A stretch of 64,000 nt of DNA from the NCBI GenBank assembly GCA_050259615.1, contig JBLNAZ010000101.1, positions 1 to 64,000 of the forward strand. The letters are read 5' to 3'. The notes beneath the pieces are model-generated. The model had not been told where the DNA came from. It searched no databases and saw nothing but the letters and a program-made list of their open reading frames with translations. Below, piece after piece: positions 42,704-51,734 of this stretch. How positions within the stretch are numbered: the stretch's first letter is position 1; each line of letters opens with the position of its first letter. This DNA comes from JAAXKN01 sp050259615. GTDB taxonomy: Bacteria; Bacteroidota; Ignavibacteria; Ignavibacteriales; SURF-24. The translations under genes and the position numbers were made by a program.

Positions 42704-43090
42704 TCAAACGCTTTCCAGCACTCTTTTCAGCTTGTCGGCTATCTCTGAGGCAATCGAATCAAGTTCCTCATTCTGAACAGTCTGCATGGAAACTCTTGGG
42801 TTTATTGATGAAACTTCTGTCTTCCCCTCGCTTTTTTCCTGTACAATTATATTGCAAGGCAGCATTGTGCCGATTTTATCCTCCGCCTTGAGAGCCTTAT
42901 AGGCAAAAGGAGGATTGCAGGCCCCGAGAATCCTATATTTCCGGAAATCCACGTCCAGCTTTTTCTTTAGAGTTTCTTTAACGTCAATTTCTGTCAGAAT
43001 CCCGAATCCCTCTTTTTTCAGCTCCTCGGTAACTTTTGTGATCGTTTCGTCAAAGGAGAGGTTTACGATCCTGGTATTATAATAATCCAT
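42704..43090 (-). CDS. DUF302 protein
   Basis: A 128-residue cytosolic DUF302-family protein, with the family core DVDFRKYRILGACNPPFAYKALKAEDKIGTMLPCNIIVQE. The conserved cysteine in GACNP and the second Cys in MLPCN are typical; function is unknown. Homologues often respond to metals or redox changes. It stands alone on the minus strand. Confidence 0.9.
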   Translation of the reverse strand: MDYYNTRIVNLSFDETITKVTEELKKEGFGILTEIDVKETLKKKLDVDFRKYRILGACNPPFAYKALKAEDKIGTMLPCNIIVQEKSEGKTEVSSINPRVSMQTVQNEELDSIASEIADKLKRVLESV

Positions 43091-43167
43091 TTTTCTTCCT
43101 CCGTTTGGTTTGTTCCTAATATGATGCAGGATACTTCAACAGGTTCCGGAAAAGAGAGGAACAGACG

Positions 43168-44034
43168 TCAGATATTCCGGTTTTGGACTGCATTAAAAAG
43201 AACCGAATAATCCATATCCGAAAGACCCGCCTTCACCGTTTTATTTAAGATTTCCTGCACTGCCTCAAGCATAACGGTATTCAGTTCCAGGTTCTTTGCC
43301 TCTTCAATTGCAAGTCTTACATCTTTCAGCAGATGCTTTGCCGGAAAATTTACATTTGAAAAATCGTTCTTCAGCATATTATTCAGCTTTACGTCAAAAG
43401 TTTTGGCGTACAGAGCGCTGTTCCTTAAGACGCTCATGAACTGCTCTACGTCAATCCCTTCTTTTATTATTATCCCAAGGCTCAGTGAGAAAGCAGAAGT
43501 TAAGGAAGCAATCATCTGGTTAAGTGCAAGTTTCATGGCCGCAGCCTTGCCAGTCTCACCGATATAAATCGGTGCCGGCCCAAGTGCTTCGAGTACAGGG
43601 CGCCACCTGTCATAAAGTTCTTTATGCCCTGCTGCCATTATAACCAGCTTTCCTTCGGTTGCCTGGGGTATGCTGCCCAAAACCGGAGCCTCTAAATAGT
43701 CTCCTCCTGCAGCAATGATCTTTTCTGCAACAGCCCTGCTTTCAGCAGGAGAAATGGTGCTCATCTGTATTATCGTCTGTCCAGAGAACTTCTCCTCCTC
43801 ATCAGCCGAAAATAACATTTCATTCACTGCAGATGCATCAGAAAGCATAAGAAAAACCGCTTCACCCAAGTGCCTGGCTTCGTGTGCCGTAACGGCAACT
43901 TTCGCCCCCTTCTGCTTTAGAGGGACAGTCTTCTCCAGCGTTCTGTTATAAACATAAAGTTCATGCCCGGCCTTAAGCAGCCTTTCAGCCATCGGGCTTC
44001 CCATAAGCCCTGTTCCTATAAATGAGATCTGCAT
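43168..44034 (-). CDS. 3-hydroxyisobutyrate dehydrogenase-family oxidoreductase
   Basis: A 288-residue beta-hydroxyacid dehydrogenase of the GLYR/HIBADH family. The cofactor loop is FIGTGLMGSPMAERLLKAGHELYVYNRT (Asn in the loop suggests NADPH), and the catalytic lysine is in GKAAAMKLALNQM. Probable roles include succinic-semialdehyde, glyoxylate or tartronate-semialdehyde reduction; the substrate is not determined. It is monocistronic, about 130 nt from the DUF302 gene. Confidence 0.88.
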   Translation of the reverse strand: MQISFIGTGLMGSPMAERLLKAGHELYVYNRTLEKTVPLKQKGAKVAVTAHEARHLGEAVFLMLSDASAVNEMLFSADEEEKFSGQTIIQMSTISPAESRAVAEKIIAAGGDYLEAPVLGSIPQATEGKLVIMAAGHKELYDRWRPVLEALGPAPIYIGETGKAAAMKLALNQMIASLTSAFSLSLGIIIKEGIDVEQFMSVLRNSALYAKTFDVKLNNMLKNDFSNVNFPAKHLLKDVRLAIEEAKNLELNTVMLEAVQEILNKTVKAGLSDMDYSVLFNAVQNRNI

Positions 44035-44233
44035 CTGAGAAACTCCTTTTTAATATTTGTCAAATTAAGTTGCACATTTTCTCCCCACTTGTAACCGGCT
44101 TCATCAGTTTGCATTCATGTTATACTGACGGATTGCGTGCATCTTTAATATCATAGTTATCTTTTAACAATATATCAACGAAAGCTTTAGTGTACTATAA
44201 AGTGTATTACATTCCTGTCCTGATATATACAAT

Positions 44234-44266
44234 AAAAAAGCCCCGCGGAATCAACCTTGGGGCTTT
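44234..44266 (-). terminator. Terminator of the bshB1 transcript
   Basis: GGGGCTTT and AAAGCCCC (44259-44266 and 44237-44244) form an 8-bp stem with a 14-nt loop; on the minus strand it is followed by a T run (44239-44234). It lies 50 nt past the stop of bshB1. The remainder of the 44035-44316 gap shows no gene. Confidence 0.82.
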
Positions 44267-44316
44267 AAACTTCATCAGAAAACAATACTCTCTTTCTTAA
44301 AACTTTTCCCTCAAAA

Positions 44317-45039
44317 CTATTTACCTTTGACCAGGTGCACCATATCCATTTCAATATCCTCCTCGCAGAAGAAAGGTTCGCCGTAGTCCTTGCCGATCTT
44401 AAAGCCGTAGAGTTTGGCTCTGGATTCAACAAACTTCATAAAGTTAGGCTGACTTATAAAGGTTTCGGGCTCGATACTCTTAGGATTAAAAAACTGTGTG
44501 GTATAGGCTTTTACAGCGTTCATTTTATCTTCGAAAGTGTCGCTGATATCTACAATAAAAGATGGTGTAAATGCGTATGTCTGCATGTAATAATACAGTT
44601 TTTTAGGCCTGTGTGCATCCTGCTTTTTCTCCTTGTCAAAAGTCTGGATCTTTTCAAGACCGGCACTGAACATTGCCCTTTTAACAACATCGCTTGTATC
44701 AATATGGTCCGGATGCCTGTCGTTGAAATAAGGGGCGAAAATGATTTTAGGTCTGTACTTACGCAGGCACATAATGACTTTAGTGACATTTTCCTTTGAA
44801 ACCTCGATACCTCCGTCAGGTATGTGAAGGTTTTCACGGATTGCCAGCTTAAGACTAATTGCCGACTGAAAAGCCTCTTTCTGCCTTGTTTCGGCCGAAC
44901 CGCGTGTGCCCAATTCGCCCTTGGTGAAGTCAATAACACCCACCTTTAAGTCATTTTTGGCGAATTTGGCGATAGTGCCGCCCATTGACAACTCGGCGTC
45001 ATCCGGATGAGCAGCAAAGACGAGTACATCTAGGTTCAT
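44317..45039 (-). CDS. bshB1: Bacillithiol biosynthesis deacetylase BshB1
   Basis: A 240-residue zinc PIG-L-type deacetylase removing the acetyl group from GlcNAc-malate in bacillithiol synthesis. It has VFAAHPDDAELSMGGTIAKF (zinc ligands His and Asp), IDFTKGELGTRGSAETRQKEA (the BshB1 hallmark), YFNDRHPDHIDTSDVV and the C-terminal SQPNFMKFVESRAKLYG. The start at 45039 matches the family N-terminus; ATG at 45045 adds two residues. bshA and bshC are not in the window. Confidence 0.92.
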   Translation of the reverse strand: MNLDVLVFAAHPDDAELSMGGTIAKFAKNDLKVGVIDFTKGELGTRGSAETRQKEAFQSAISLKLAIRENLHIPDGGIEVSKENVTKVIMCLRKYRPKIIFAPYFNDRHPDHIDTSDVVKRAMFSAGLEKIQTFDKEKKQDAHRPKKLYYYMQTYAFTPSFIVDISDTFEDKMNAVKAYTTQFFNPKSIEPETFISQPNFMKFVESRAKLYGFKIGKDYGEPFFCEEDIEMDMVHLVKGK

Positions 45040-45215
45040 ATGCATGGGTTTTTCATGGTTGTTTTTGGTTAGAACAACATAACAAAAATATTTAATTAAG
45101 TCATCAATAGTTTTTTAAAAAATATTTATAGACATACATTTTTTTCGTAACTTTATAAGCAACCTTTTATCCTTTTTTTGTTTATAGCTAAATTTATTCT
45201 CTATTCATTTGAATT

Positions 45216-45232
45216 ATTATTGGCTATATTTG
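45216..45232 (+). promoter_or_regulatory. Promoter-like motif upstream of nfnA
   Basis: TATATTTG at 45225-45232 fits TAnnTTTG and lies 39 nt before the nfnA start. The sequence ATTATTGGCTATATT (45216-45230) is nearly repeated before gatB (48569-48583). No convincing -35 is seen. The rest of the 226-bp divergent region between bshB1 and nfnA is very AT-rich. Confidence 0.4.
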
Positions 45233-45271
45233 GAACAATTTTTTAAAACTAATCAAATAATTTGAGTGCCT

Positions 45272-46183
45272 ATGTATAAGATCAGATCAGCTGAATTTCT
45301 TGCCCCCAACATTAAGAGATTCGTAATCGAAGCACCTAAGATCGCCCAAAAGAGGAAAGCCGGACAATTTGTTATCATCAGGATCAAGGAAGGCGGAGAA
45401 AGGGTTCCCCTTACCATTGCCGATTCAGACGTTTCCGGGGGTACAATCACTATCATTGTGCAGGGAATCGGGAAAACCACAAAGGAGTTAAACTCCTTGA
45501 ATTCCGGCGACGGTATACTGGATGTTGTCGGCCCGTTAGGCAAACCTTCTCATATCGAAAACTTTGGAACTGCTGTTTCAATAGGCGGAGGCGTAGGAAC
45601 CGCAATTGCGTATCCGACAGCTGTTGCACTTAAACAGGCAGGAAATCACACTATCTCGATTATAGGCGGCCGCTCGAAGGAATTTGTTATTCTGGAAGAC
45701 GAAATGCGCAAGGTCTGCGATGAAGTCTATCCTACAACTGATGACGGAAGCTACGGCTATCATGGTTTTGTCACGCAGAAATTGCAGGAACTGATCGATT
45801 CGGGCAGGAAAATCGATTTTGTGCTCGCTATTGGCCCCATACCCATGATGAGAGCAATTGCTGAAACAACACGCCCCTATGGAATCCATACCATGGTCAG
45901 CCTCAATCCTATTATGGTCGACGGTACAGGAATGTGCGGCGGCTGCAGGGCAACAGTCGATGAAAAAACGGTTTTTGTATGCGTCGACGGCCCTGAATTT
46001 GATGCCCATAAGGTAGATTTTGCACTCCTTGCACAGAGAAACAAATCTTACCTGGGTGATGAAAAAACAGCCCTTGAAACTCATGAACTGAAGAGCCTTG
46101 CAGCAGCAGCAGCCGGAAGCCATGAATGCAATTACGACAAGATGTTTTTTGCCAACCAATCCAGTCAGAATCCAAAAGTATAA
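45272..46183 (+). CDS. nfnA: NfnA-type ferredoxin-NADP+ reductase subunit
   Basis: A 303-residue FNR-like subunit with FAD- and NAD-binding domains (about 1-215; IGGGVGTAIAYPTAVALKQAG is the nucleotide site) and a C-terminal [2Fe-2S] site in DGTGMCGGCRATVDEKTVFVCVDGPEFDAHKVDF. With NfnB it forms the electron-bifurcating NADH-dependent ferredoxin:NADP+ oxidoreductase; single copies are also called SudB. The ATG at 45272 is preferred; an in-frame GTG at 45266 exists. nfnB follows after 19 nt. Confidence 0.88.
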   Translation: MYKIRSAEFLAPNIKRFVIEAPKIAQKRKAGQFVIIRIKEGGERVPLTIADSDVSGGTITIIVQGIGKTTKELNSLNSGDGILDVVGPLGKPSHIENFGTAVSIGGGVGTAIAYPTAVALKQAGNHTISIIGGRSKEFVILEDEMRKVCDEVYPTTDDGSYGYHGFVTQKLQELIDSGRKIDFVLAIGPIPMMRAIAETTRPYGIHTMVSLNPIMVDGTGMCGGCRATVDEKTVFVCVDGPEFDAHKVDFALLAQRNKSYLGDEKTALETHELKSLAAAAAGSHECNYDKMFFANQSSQNPKV

Positions 46184-46202
46184 AAAGCGAGCGGAGTAAT
46201 AA

Positions 46203-47624
46203 ATGGAAGAAATTTCAAAAAAAGACAGAATGAAGATCCCACGTCAGAAAATGCCGGAACAGTCCGGCACACAAAGGGTCACGAATTTTGAGGAAGTCAA
46301 TTTAGGCTTTACCGAAGAATTGGCAAAAATGGAAGCCTTAAGATGCATCGAATGCCCGAAGCCTACCTGCGTTCAGGGCTGCCCGGTTGGTGTACAGATA
46401 CGCGACTTTATTGCTCTTGTAGCACAGGGGGATTACCTTGGCGCAGCAGCTAAAATTAAAGAAGATAATGCACTGCCTGCCGTATGCGGCCGCGTATGCC
46501 CGCAGGAAGAACAATGCGAAGCCATGTGCGTCGTCGGCAAGAAAAATGAACCGGTTGGAATCGGACGCCTCGAAAGGTTTGTTGCCGACTATGAAAGAGA
46601 ACACGTGGGCATCCGCCCTCCTAAGGTTAAAGCTAAAACTGGCAAGAAAATAGGCATCATCGGAAGCGGCCCTGCAGGCCTCAGCTGCGCAGGCGACCTT
46701 ATTCAGATGGGGCATGACGTTACGGTATTTGAAGCCCTGCATGAATTAGGCGGCGTGCTCGTTTACGGCATCCCCCAGTTCAGACTTCCAAAGGAAATTG
46801 TTAAAGCTGAAGTCGAATCCCTGAGAAAGCTTGGCGTCGATTTCCAGACAAATGCCGTAATCGGTTTTACAGACACTATTGATGAACTCCTCCAAAACGG
46901 TTATGATGCAGTCTTTATTGCCGTCGGGGCGGGACTTCCCTACTTCCTGAATATCCCGGGTGAAAACCTGAACGGGGTTTATTCGTCAAATGAATTCCTC
47001 ACACGCGTTAACTTAATGAAAGCTTACAAGTTCCCTGAATATGATACACCAGTCTTCAACTGCAAAGATAAAAATGTTGCCGTCTTCGGCGGCGGCAATA
47101 CGGCAATGGATGCTGTCAGGACTTCAAAAAGGCTTGGAGCTAAGAATGCTTATATAATTTACAGAAGAAGTGACGTTGAATTGCCTGCCAGAAAAGAGGA
47201 AGTTCACCACGCACAGGATGAAGGCATTCAATTCCTTTTCCTGGAAAACCCGCTTGAATTTATCGGCGTGAACGGCTGGCTCAAACAGGTTAATCTTCAG
47301 AAGATGGAGCTTGGAGAACCAGATCAGTCAGGGAGAAGAAGACCTGTTCCCGTCCAAGGCTCAGAACACCTTATGGATATTGATATGGCTATCATTGCTA
47401 TCGGAAACGGATCGAACCCGATCTTACAGAAGACAACTCCTGACCTCGAGTTCAATAAAAGGGGAAACATAGTGGTGGATGAATCTTCAATGAAAACTTC
47501 CAAGAAAGGTGTTTTCGCCGGCGGCGATATCGTTTCAGGCGGTGCTACGGTTATTCTTGCAATGGGCGCCGGAAGAAAAGCTGCAGCTGCAATAAACGAA
47601 TATCTCTTGAACCCGGAAAGCTGA
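46203..47624 (+). CDS. nfnB: NfnB-type electron-bifurcating subunit (GltD-like)
   Basis: A 473-residue flavoprotein related to the glutamate synthase small subunit. The N-terminal part has two [4Fe-4S] sites, CIECPKPTCVQGCPVGV and CGRVCPQEEQCEAMCVVG; two dinucleotide folds follow, GIIGSGPAGLSCAGDL (FAD) and AVFGGGNTAMDAVRT (NADPH). Paired with the FNR-like subunit immediately upstream, this is the Nfn arrangement rather than glutamate synthase, since no GltB large subunit is present. It balances NADH, NADPH and ferredoxin. Confidence 0.9.
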   Translation: MEEISKKDRMKIPRQKMPEQSGTQRVTNFEEVNLGFTEELAKMEALRCIECPKPTCVQGCPVGVQIRDFIALVAQGDYLGAAAKIKEDNALPAVCGRVCPQEEQCEAMCVVGKKNEPVGIGRLERFVADYEREHVGIRPPKVKAKTGKKIGIIGSGPAGLSCAGDLIQMGHDVTVFEALHELGGVLVYGIPQFRLPKEIVKAEVESLRKLGVDFQTNAVIGFTDTIDELLQNGYDAVFIAVGAGLPYFLNIPGENLNGVYSSNEFLTRVNLMKAYKFPEYDTPVFNCKDKNVAVFGGGNTAMDAVRTSKRLGAKNAYIIYRRSDVELPARKEEVHHAQDEGIQFLFLENPLEFIGVNGWLKQVNLQKMELGEPDQSGRRRPVPVQGSEHLMDIDMAIIAIGNGSNPILQKTTPDLEFNKRGNIVVDESSMKTSKKGVFAGGDIVSGGATVILAMGAGRKAAAAINEYLLNPES

Positions 47625-47649
47625 GAATAATTATCTTTACTTTTTTCTT

Positions 47650-47684
47650 AAAGCGGGCAGTAGAAAATTGCCCGCTTTTTTTTT
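47650..47684 (+). terminator. Terminator of the nfnAB operon
   Basis: AAAGCGGGCA (47650-47659) pairs with TGCCCGCTTT (47669-47678) around a 9-nt loop and continues into a T tract to 47684, 25 nt after the nfnB stop. Confidence 0.93.
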
Positions 47685-47753
47685 ACTTTCCCACGAGCAT
47701 ATAACAGGTTTTCAATAAATACTGACGATTAATAATTTAATCAGGCAACTACA

Positions 47754-48443
47754 ATGACCAAAAACACCCTACTGACCATTTTATTTTCAACAGTCTTTTT
47801 CACCACAATTTCTGCCTCTTATCTCCTTTCACTTAAAAAGGGTGAGAGAATAATCTTCTTCGGTGATTCCATAACTCAGCTTGGAAATGATACGGGTGGC
47901 TATGTCACTCTCGTGCGCGACTCGATAGCTTCAAAATATACCGGCTTCGGAATTAAAGTAGTAGGCGCCGGCATCAGCGGCAATAAGGTGCCCGACCTCT
48001 TGGCAAGACTGGATAAAGACGTTCTTTCAGAAAGCCCCACTACGGTCGTAATTTATATAGGAATAAACGACGTCTGGCATTATGCCCTGGGAATAGGCGG
48101 CACGCCGAAAGATAAGTTCGAAGAGGGATTAAAGTTGATTATTGGCAAATGCAGTGCAAATGGAGCACGAGTAATTCTCTGCACCCCGAGCGTCGTTGGC
48201 GAAAGATCCGACAGCCTTAATAAACTGGATCCCATGCTGAATGAGTACTCCGATATAACGCGCAGGATTGCCCGGGAAACAAACAGCCAGCTTTTGGATT
48301 TAAGGGAAGCCTTTCTTGAATATGAACGCCAGAATAACCCCAAGCAGCTCCACGAAGGCATCCTTACGCGCGACGCAGTGCATTTGAATGCAAATGGAAA
48401 CAGATTTGTAGCTGAGCTTATGCTGAAGGCTCTGGAACAATAG
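47754..48443 (+). CDS. Secreted SGNH/GDSL hydrolase
   Basis: A 229-residue SGNH hydrolase with a signal peptide (about 1-22). Block I is FFGDSITQLG (nucleophile Ser), block II GAGISGN, block III YIGINDVWH, and block V DAVHLNANGN with the catalytic Asp/His pair. Family members are esterases acting on carbohydrates or lipids; the substrate is unknown. An 8-bp hairpin (48461-48468 with 48481-48488) follows but has no T tract. Confidence 0.88.
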   Translation: MTKNTLLTILFSTVFFTTISASYLLSLKKGERIIFFGDSITQLGNDTGGYVTLVRDSIASKYTGFGIKVVGAGISGNKVPDLLARLDKDVLSESPTTVVIYIGINDVWHYALGIGGTPKDKFEEGLKLIIGKCSANGARVILCTPSVVGERSDSLNKLDPMLNEYSDITRRIARETNSQLLDLREAFLEYERQNNPKQLHEGILTRDAVHLNANGNRFVAELMLKALEQ

Positions 48444-48591
48444 AGACTATGTCTGCCTTTTGAGAGCCAAAGGAAACTGCGGCTCTCAGGCTTAAAACCT
48501 GCTTAATATTTACCCGCGCCCGTAAAAGGTCTATAAACTTTTTTCAGAATTCTTTATATTGCTTTTTTATTATTAGCTATATTGAAAATAT

Positions 48592-50034
48592 ATGAAGCCA
48601 GAATACGAAGCCGTGATTGGACTTGAAGTCCATGCCCAGCTCTTGACGGACACAAAAATTTTCTGCGGTTGCTCAGCCAAGTTCGGTAACCCGCCTAACT
48701 CAAATGTATGCCCCATTTGCCTTGGGCACCCGGGAGTGCTGCCTGTACTTAACAGGAAAGTGGTGGAATTTGCAGTCCTGATGGGACTGGCCACCAGTTG
48801 CAGAATCAATATGAACTCTGTTTTTGCCAGGAAAAATTACTTTTATCCCGACCTTCCCAAGGGCTATCAGATTTCGCAGTTTGAATCGCCAATTTGTGAA
48901 CTGGGCTCCGTTGAAATTGAGCTGAAAGACGGCACAAAAAGAAATATAGGCCTGACACGCATTCATATGGAGGAAGATGCGGGAAAATCCATACACGACC
49001 AGGCCTATGAGACACTCGTAGACGTAAACCGCTGCGGAGTACCTTTAATTGAAATCGTAAGTGAACCCGAAATGCATACTCCCGAAGAAGCTTATCAGTA
49101 TCTTTCACAGATTCGCCAGACAGTTCAGTACCTCGGCATATGCGACGGTAATATGGAAGAAGGCTCTCTTAGATGCGACGCAAACGTGTCTGTCAGACTT
49201 AAAGGAGAAACAAAGCTGGGCACCAAAACCGAGGTAAAGAATATGAACTCCTTCAGGAACGTTGAGAAGGCTTTAATTTATGAAATTGACCGCCAGATAG
49301 AGATCCTTGAAGACGGGGGCAGAATCATCCAGGAAACACTCCTATGGGATGCTGAGGCCAATATGGCCATTTCTATGAGAAGCAAGGAGGAAGCACACGA
49401 CTACCGCTACTTCCCCGAGCCCGACCTTATGCCTGTTGCAATAAGTCCTGAGTGGTTTGAAGAAATTAAATCCGGGCTTCCGGAACTCCCGAAGGAAAGA
49501 AAATTGAGGTTTATCTCGGAATACAATCTTCCCTCCTACGACGCCGTGGTTCTGACTTCCTCACGGGAACTGGCAGACTACTACGAGAAAACCATTTCTG
49601 TTACCAAGGACTATAAATCTGCCAGCAACTGGATAATGGGAGACGTGCTGAAAATATTAAACGAAACTAAAACCACCATACACCACTTTCCCGTACATCC
49701 GGAGAACCTGGGAATACTGATCAACCTCATTAACGACAACACGGTCAGCGGGAAAATAGCAAAGGACGTTTTCCAGATCATGCTTGGTGAGGATAAAGAT
49801 CCCGCAGCGATCATCAGTGAAAAAAACCTTGTGCAGATTTCCGATACCTCGGAACTTGAAGGCGTAATAGAAAGGGTGATTGAAAATAATCCTAAAGATG
49901 TCAAAGAGTTTCTTTCAGGAAAAGACAAGGTGATAGGTTTCTTTGTTGGACAGATAATGAAGGAAACAAAGGGTAAGGCCAACCCCAAGGCTGTAAATGA
50001 AATTTTAAGAAATAAACTGAAAGCCTTAAAATAA
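48592..50034 (+). CDS. gatB: Aspartyl/glutamyl-tRNA amidotransferase subunit B
   Basis: A 480-residue GatB, which activates and amidates Glu-tRNA(Gln) or Asp-tRNA(Asn). It has AVIGLEVHAQLLTDTKIFCGCSAKFGNPPNSNVCPICLGHPGVLPVLN with the Cys4 zinc site, YFYPDLPKGYQISQ and the C-terminal YqeY-like tail (about 330-480). No Shine-Dalgarno is visible before the ATG, and a TATATT-type -10 sits only 8 nt upstream, so the transcript may be leaderless or nearly so. gatC is at 30411; gatA is outside the window. Confidence 0.96.
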   Translation: MKPEYEAVIGLEVHAQLLTDTKIFCGCSAKFGNPPNSNVCPICLGHPGVLPVLNRKVVEFAVLMGLATSCRINMNSVFARKNYFYPDLPKGYQISQFESPICELGSVEIELKDGTKRNIGLTRIHMEEDAGKSIHDQAYETLVDVNRCGVPLIEIVSEPEMHTPEEAYQYLSQIRQTVQYLGICDGNMEEGSLRCDANVSVRLKGETKLGTKTEVKNMNSFRNVEKALIYEIDRQIEILEDGGRIIQETLLWDAEANMAISMRSKEEAHDYRYFPEPDLMPVAISPEWFEEIKSGLPELPKERKLRFISEYNLPSYDAVVLTSSRELADYYEKTISVTKDYKSASNWIMGDVLKILNETKTTIHHFPVHPENLGILINLINDNTVSGKIAKDVFQIMLGEDKDPAAIISEKNLVQISDTSELEGVIERVIENNPKDVKEFLSGKDKVIGFFVGQIMKETKGKANPKAVNEILRNKLKALK

Positions 50035-50059
50035 AAAACCCGCCTGAAAGGCGGGTTTT
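50035..50059. terminator. Bidirectional terminator between gatB and the outer-membrane gene
   Basis: An 11-bp perfect stem, AAAACCCGCCT (50035-50045) and AGGCGGGTTTT (50049-50059), encloses a 3-nt loop, with T runs for both strands. It starts at the base after the gatB stop codon and is 24 nt from the stop of the convergent gene. Confidence 0.94.
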
Positions 50060-50082
50060 GCCTGAAAAATATATTCTTTAGA

Positions 50083-50748
50083 TTACAGGCCGAACTTTAC
50101 AGTTGTAAGAAGCTGGAATGTAAGAATTCTTGCTTCAACATCTTCCTGAATTGTTGTAAGTCCATACCCGAATGAAACCTGTGGAGTTAAATAAACTCCG
50201 CCCAGGTTTATATCGACACCCGAACCTAATTTCATTTCAAAACGGGTATTTGTGTTTCTGACCGTTCCAGAATGCTTTGTGGATCCGTCATCGAATGTTA
50301 CATTGTCATTGGGTGAAGTAACCTTTTCTTCATAAGAAGACTGAACCGGAAAACCGACAGAAGGACCGATAAAGAAGAAAAAGCTGCTGGCTGGAATACT
50401 TAACTTTAATAATGGCTCAATATTAAAATATGCCATGCTGGTTCCCAAGGTGTAAGTGTAGTTGGTTCCATTATTTGTTGTGCCGTCTTCAGATTCTGAA
50501 ACGTACCTGTTATCATAGAACTGCATGTTGGCCATTATACCAATTACCGGATTGAAGCTCATATCGACCTGACCGCCGATAACTGCGCTAAAACCGTTTG
50601 TTGTATTCTTAACATCAGAACCTGCACCAATGTTAAAGTTCAGACCTGCCTGCGGACCTAATCTCAGCCTGAACTGTGCATTGCTGCTGTTCGGGAAGAA
50701 TGAAAGAAATAAGAATGACACAAATAAAACAGTCAATATTTTTTTCAT
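50083..50748 (-). CDS. PorT-like outer-membrane beta-barrel protein
   Basis: A 221-residue outer-membrane protein with a signal peptide (about 1-24, ending SNAQ) and an eight-strand-type barrel with alternating hydrophobic residues (RLRLGPQAGLNFNIG at the start, LTPQVSFGYGLTTIQ and the terminal FQLLTTVKFGL with a C-terminal aromatic/leucine). It resembles the porin/PorT-like proteins of Bacteroidota; function cannot be specified. Confidence 0.85.
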   Translation of the reverse strand: MKKILTVLFVSFLFLSFFPNSSNAQFRLRLGPQAGLNFNIGAGSDVKNTTNGFSAVIGGQVDMSFNPVIGIMANMQFYDNRYVSESEDGTTNNGTNYTYTLGTSMAYFNIEPLLKLSIPASSFFFFIGPSVGFPVQSSYEEKVTSPNDNVTFDDGSTKHSGTVRNTNTRFEMKLGSGVDINLGGVYLTPQVSFGYGLTTIQEDVEARILTFQLLTTVKFGL

Positions 50749-50873
50749 GATAAATTCCTTCTGATTATTTTTATTAAAGCAAATGAGACCATTTCAGGGA
50801 TCAGTTTATCCCGGTACCTCAAAAAGTATTAATTATAGGTTATAAGTCAAATGCCCTAAGTCAAATATTCAGT

Positions 50874-51470
50874 TTATTTCTTGAGATTCTCATTCACAAA
50901 ATCCCAGTTAATCAGGTGCTCAACAAATGTACTCAGGTAGTCAGGCCGCCTGTTCTGGTAATCCAGGTAATATGCATGCTCCCATACGTCTACAGTAAGA
51001 AGAGGTGTTTCGCCGTGTGCAATCGGTGTATCTGCATTCGGGGTTTTTGTAACCTGAAGCTTCCCGTCTTTTAATATGAGCCATGCCCAGCCGCTCCCGA
51101 ACTGCGTGGCGCCTGCATTCTTAAACTCTTCAACAAATTTCTGGTAGTTGCCGAAACTTTTTTCAATCATTCCGGCAATATCACCCGTTGGCATTCCTCC
51201 CCCGTTCGGCTTCATGCATTTCCACAGGAATGAATGATTCCATACCTGGGCCGCGTTATTAAACAAGCCGGTCTTGGATGTATCCCCGTATGTTTTTTTA
51301 ACGATTGTTTCCAGGTCGGCATTTGCCAGATCCGAACCTTCCAGCATTTTATTGGCGTTTTGAACATAAGCATTGTGGTGCTTGTCGTGATGAAATTCAA
51401 GTGTTTTTGCACTTACATAGGGTTCAAGTGCATCTTTTGAATATGGTAAATCGGGTAACGTAAGAGCCAT
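50874..51470 (-). CDS. Superoxide dismutase, Fe type
   Basis: A 198-residue Fe/Mn superoxide dismutase. Metal ligands are His27, His79, Asp161 and His165 (DVWEHAYY). Gln75 in NNAAQVWNHSF and the FGSGWAWL pattern indicate the iron rather than manganese form. No signal peptide is seen, so it is cytosolic. The start is backed by a strong AAGGAGG (51482-51476) 5 nt upstream. A repeat array with AAATACT half-sites lies about 165-215 nt upstream and may regulate it. Confidence 0.95.
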   Translation of the reverse strand: MALTLPDLPYSKDALEPYVSAKTLEFHHDKHHNAYVQNANKMLEGSDLANADLETIVKKTYGDTSKTGLFNNAAQVWNHSFLWKCMKPNGGGMPTGDIAGMIEKSFGNYQKFVEEFKNAGATQFGSGWAWLILKDGKLQVTKTPNADTPIAHGETPLLTVDVWEHAYYLDYQNRRPDYLSTFVEHLINWDFVNENLKK

Positions 51471-51634
51471 TTTTTCCTCCTTTTATTTTTATTTCAGATC
51501 CTGCGTTTTATTCTTTCCGCCCTTAAAGAAAAGACGGATTCCCTTTAGAAAAGCACAGAAAACTGCGTTTTGTACAGAATTTATATTAAGTTAACACTGA
51601 AATTCGGATTTGACTTTCAAGGAGGCTGAAGTAA

Positions 51635-51685
51635 TAAACAGAGTATTTAATCTTTCAACCTAAACAGAGTATTTTGTTAAATACT
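51635..51685 (-). promoter_or_regulatory. Direct and inverted repeats upstream of the superoxide dismutase gene
   Basis: TAAACAGAGTATTT occurs at 51635-51648 and 51661-51674 (26-bp period). The AGTATTT of the second copy (51668-51674) also forms an inverted repeat with AAATACT (51679-51685) across 4 nt. Three half-sites in 51 bp look like a regulator array. It lies 165-215 nt upstream of the dismutase start in the 264-bp gap; the rest of that gap holds no gene. Confidence 0.5.
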
Positions 51686-51734
51686 AAATTCATGTTTAAA
51701 GTAATAGATTTTTTTAATTTCGCAACAAAATAAT

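Noticed and set aside
45578..46159. 193-residue cysteine-rich minus-strand ORF over nfnA
   Set aside because: Antisense to nfnA; the cysteines come from Ala/Gly-rich codons on the coding strand.
46203..47624. Glutamate synthase small subunit (GltD)
   Set aside because: No GltB large subunit is present and an FNR-like [2Fe-2S] subunit precedes it by 19 nt, which is the Nfn arrangement.
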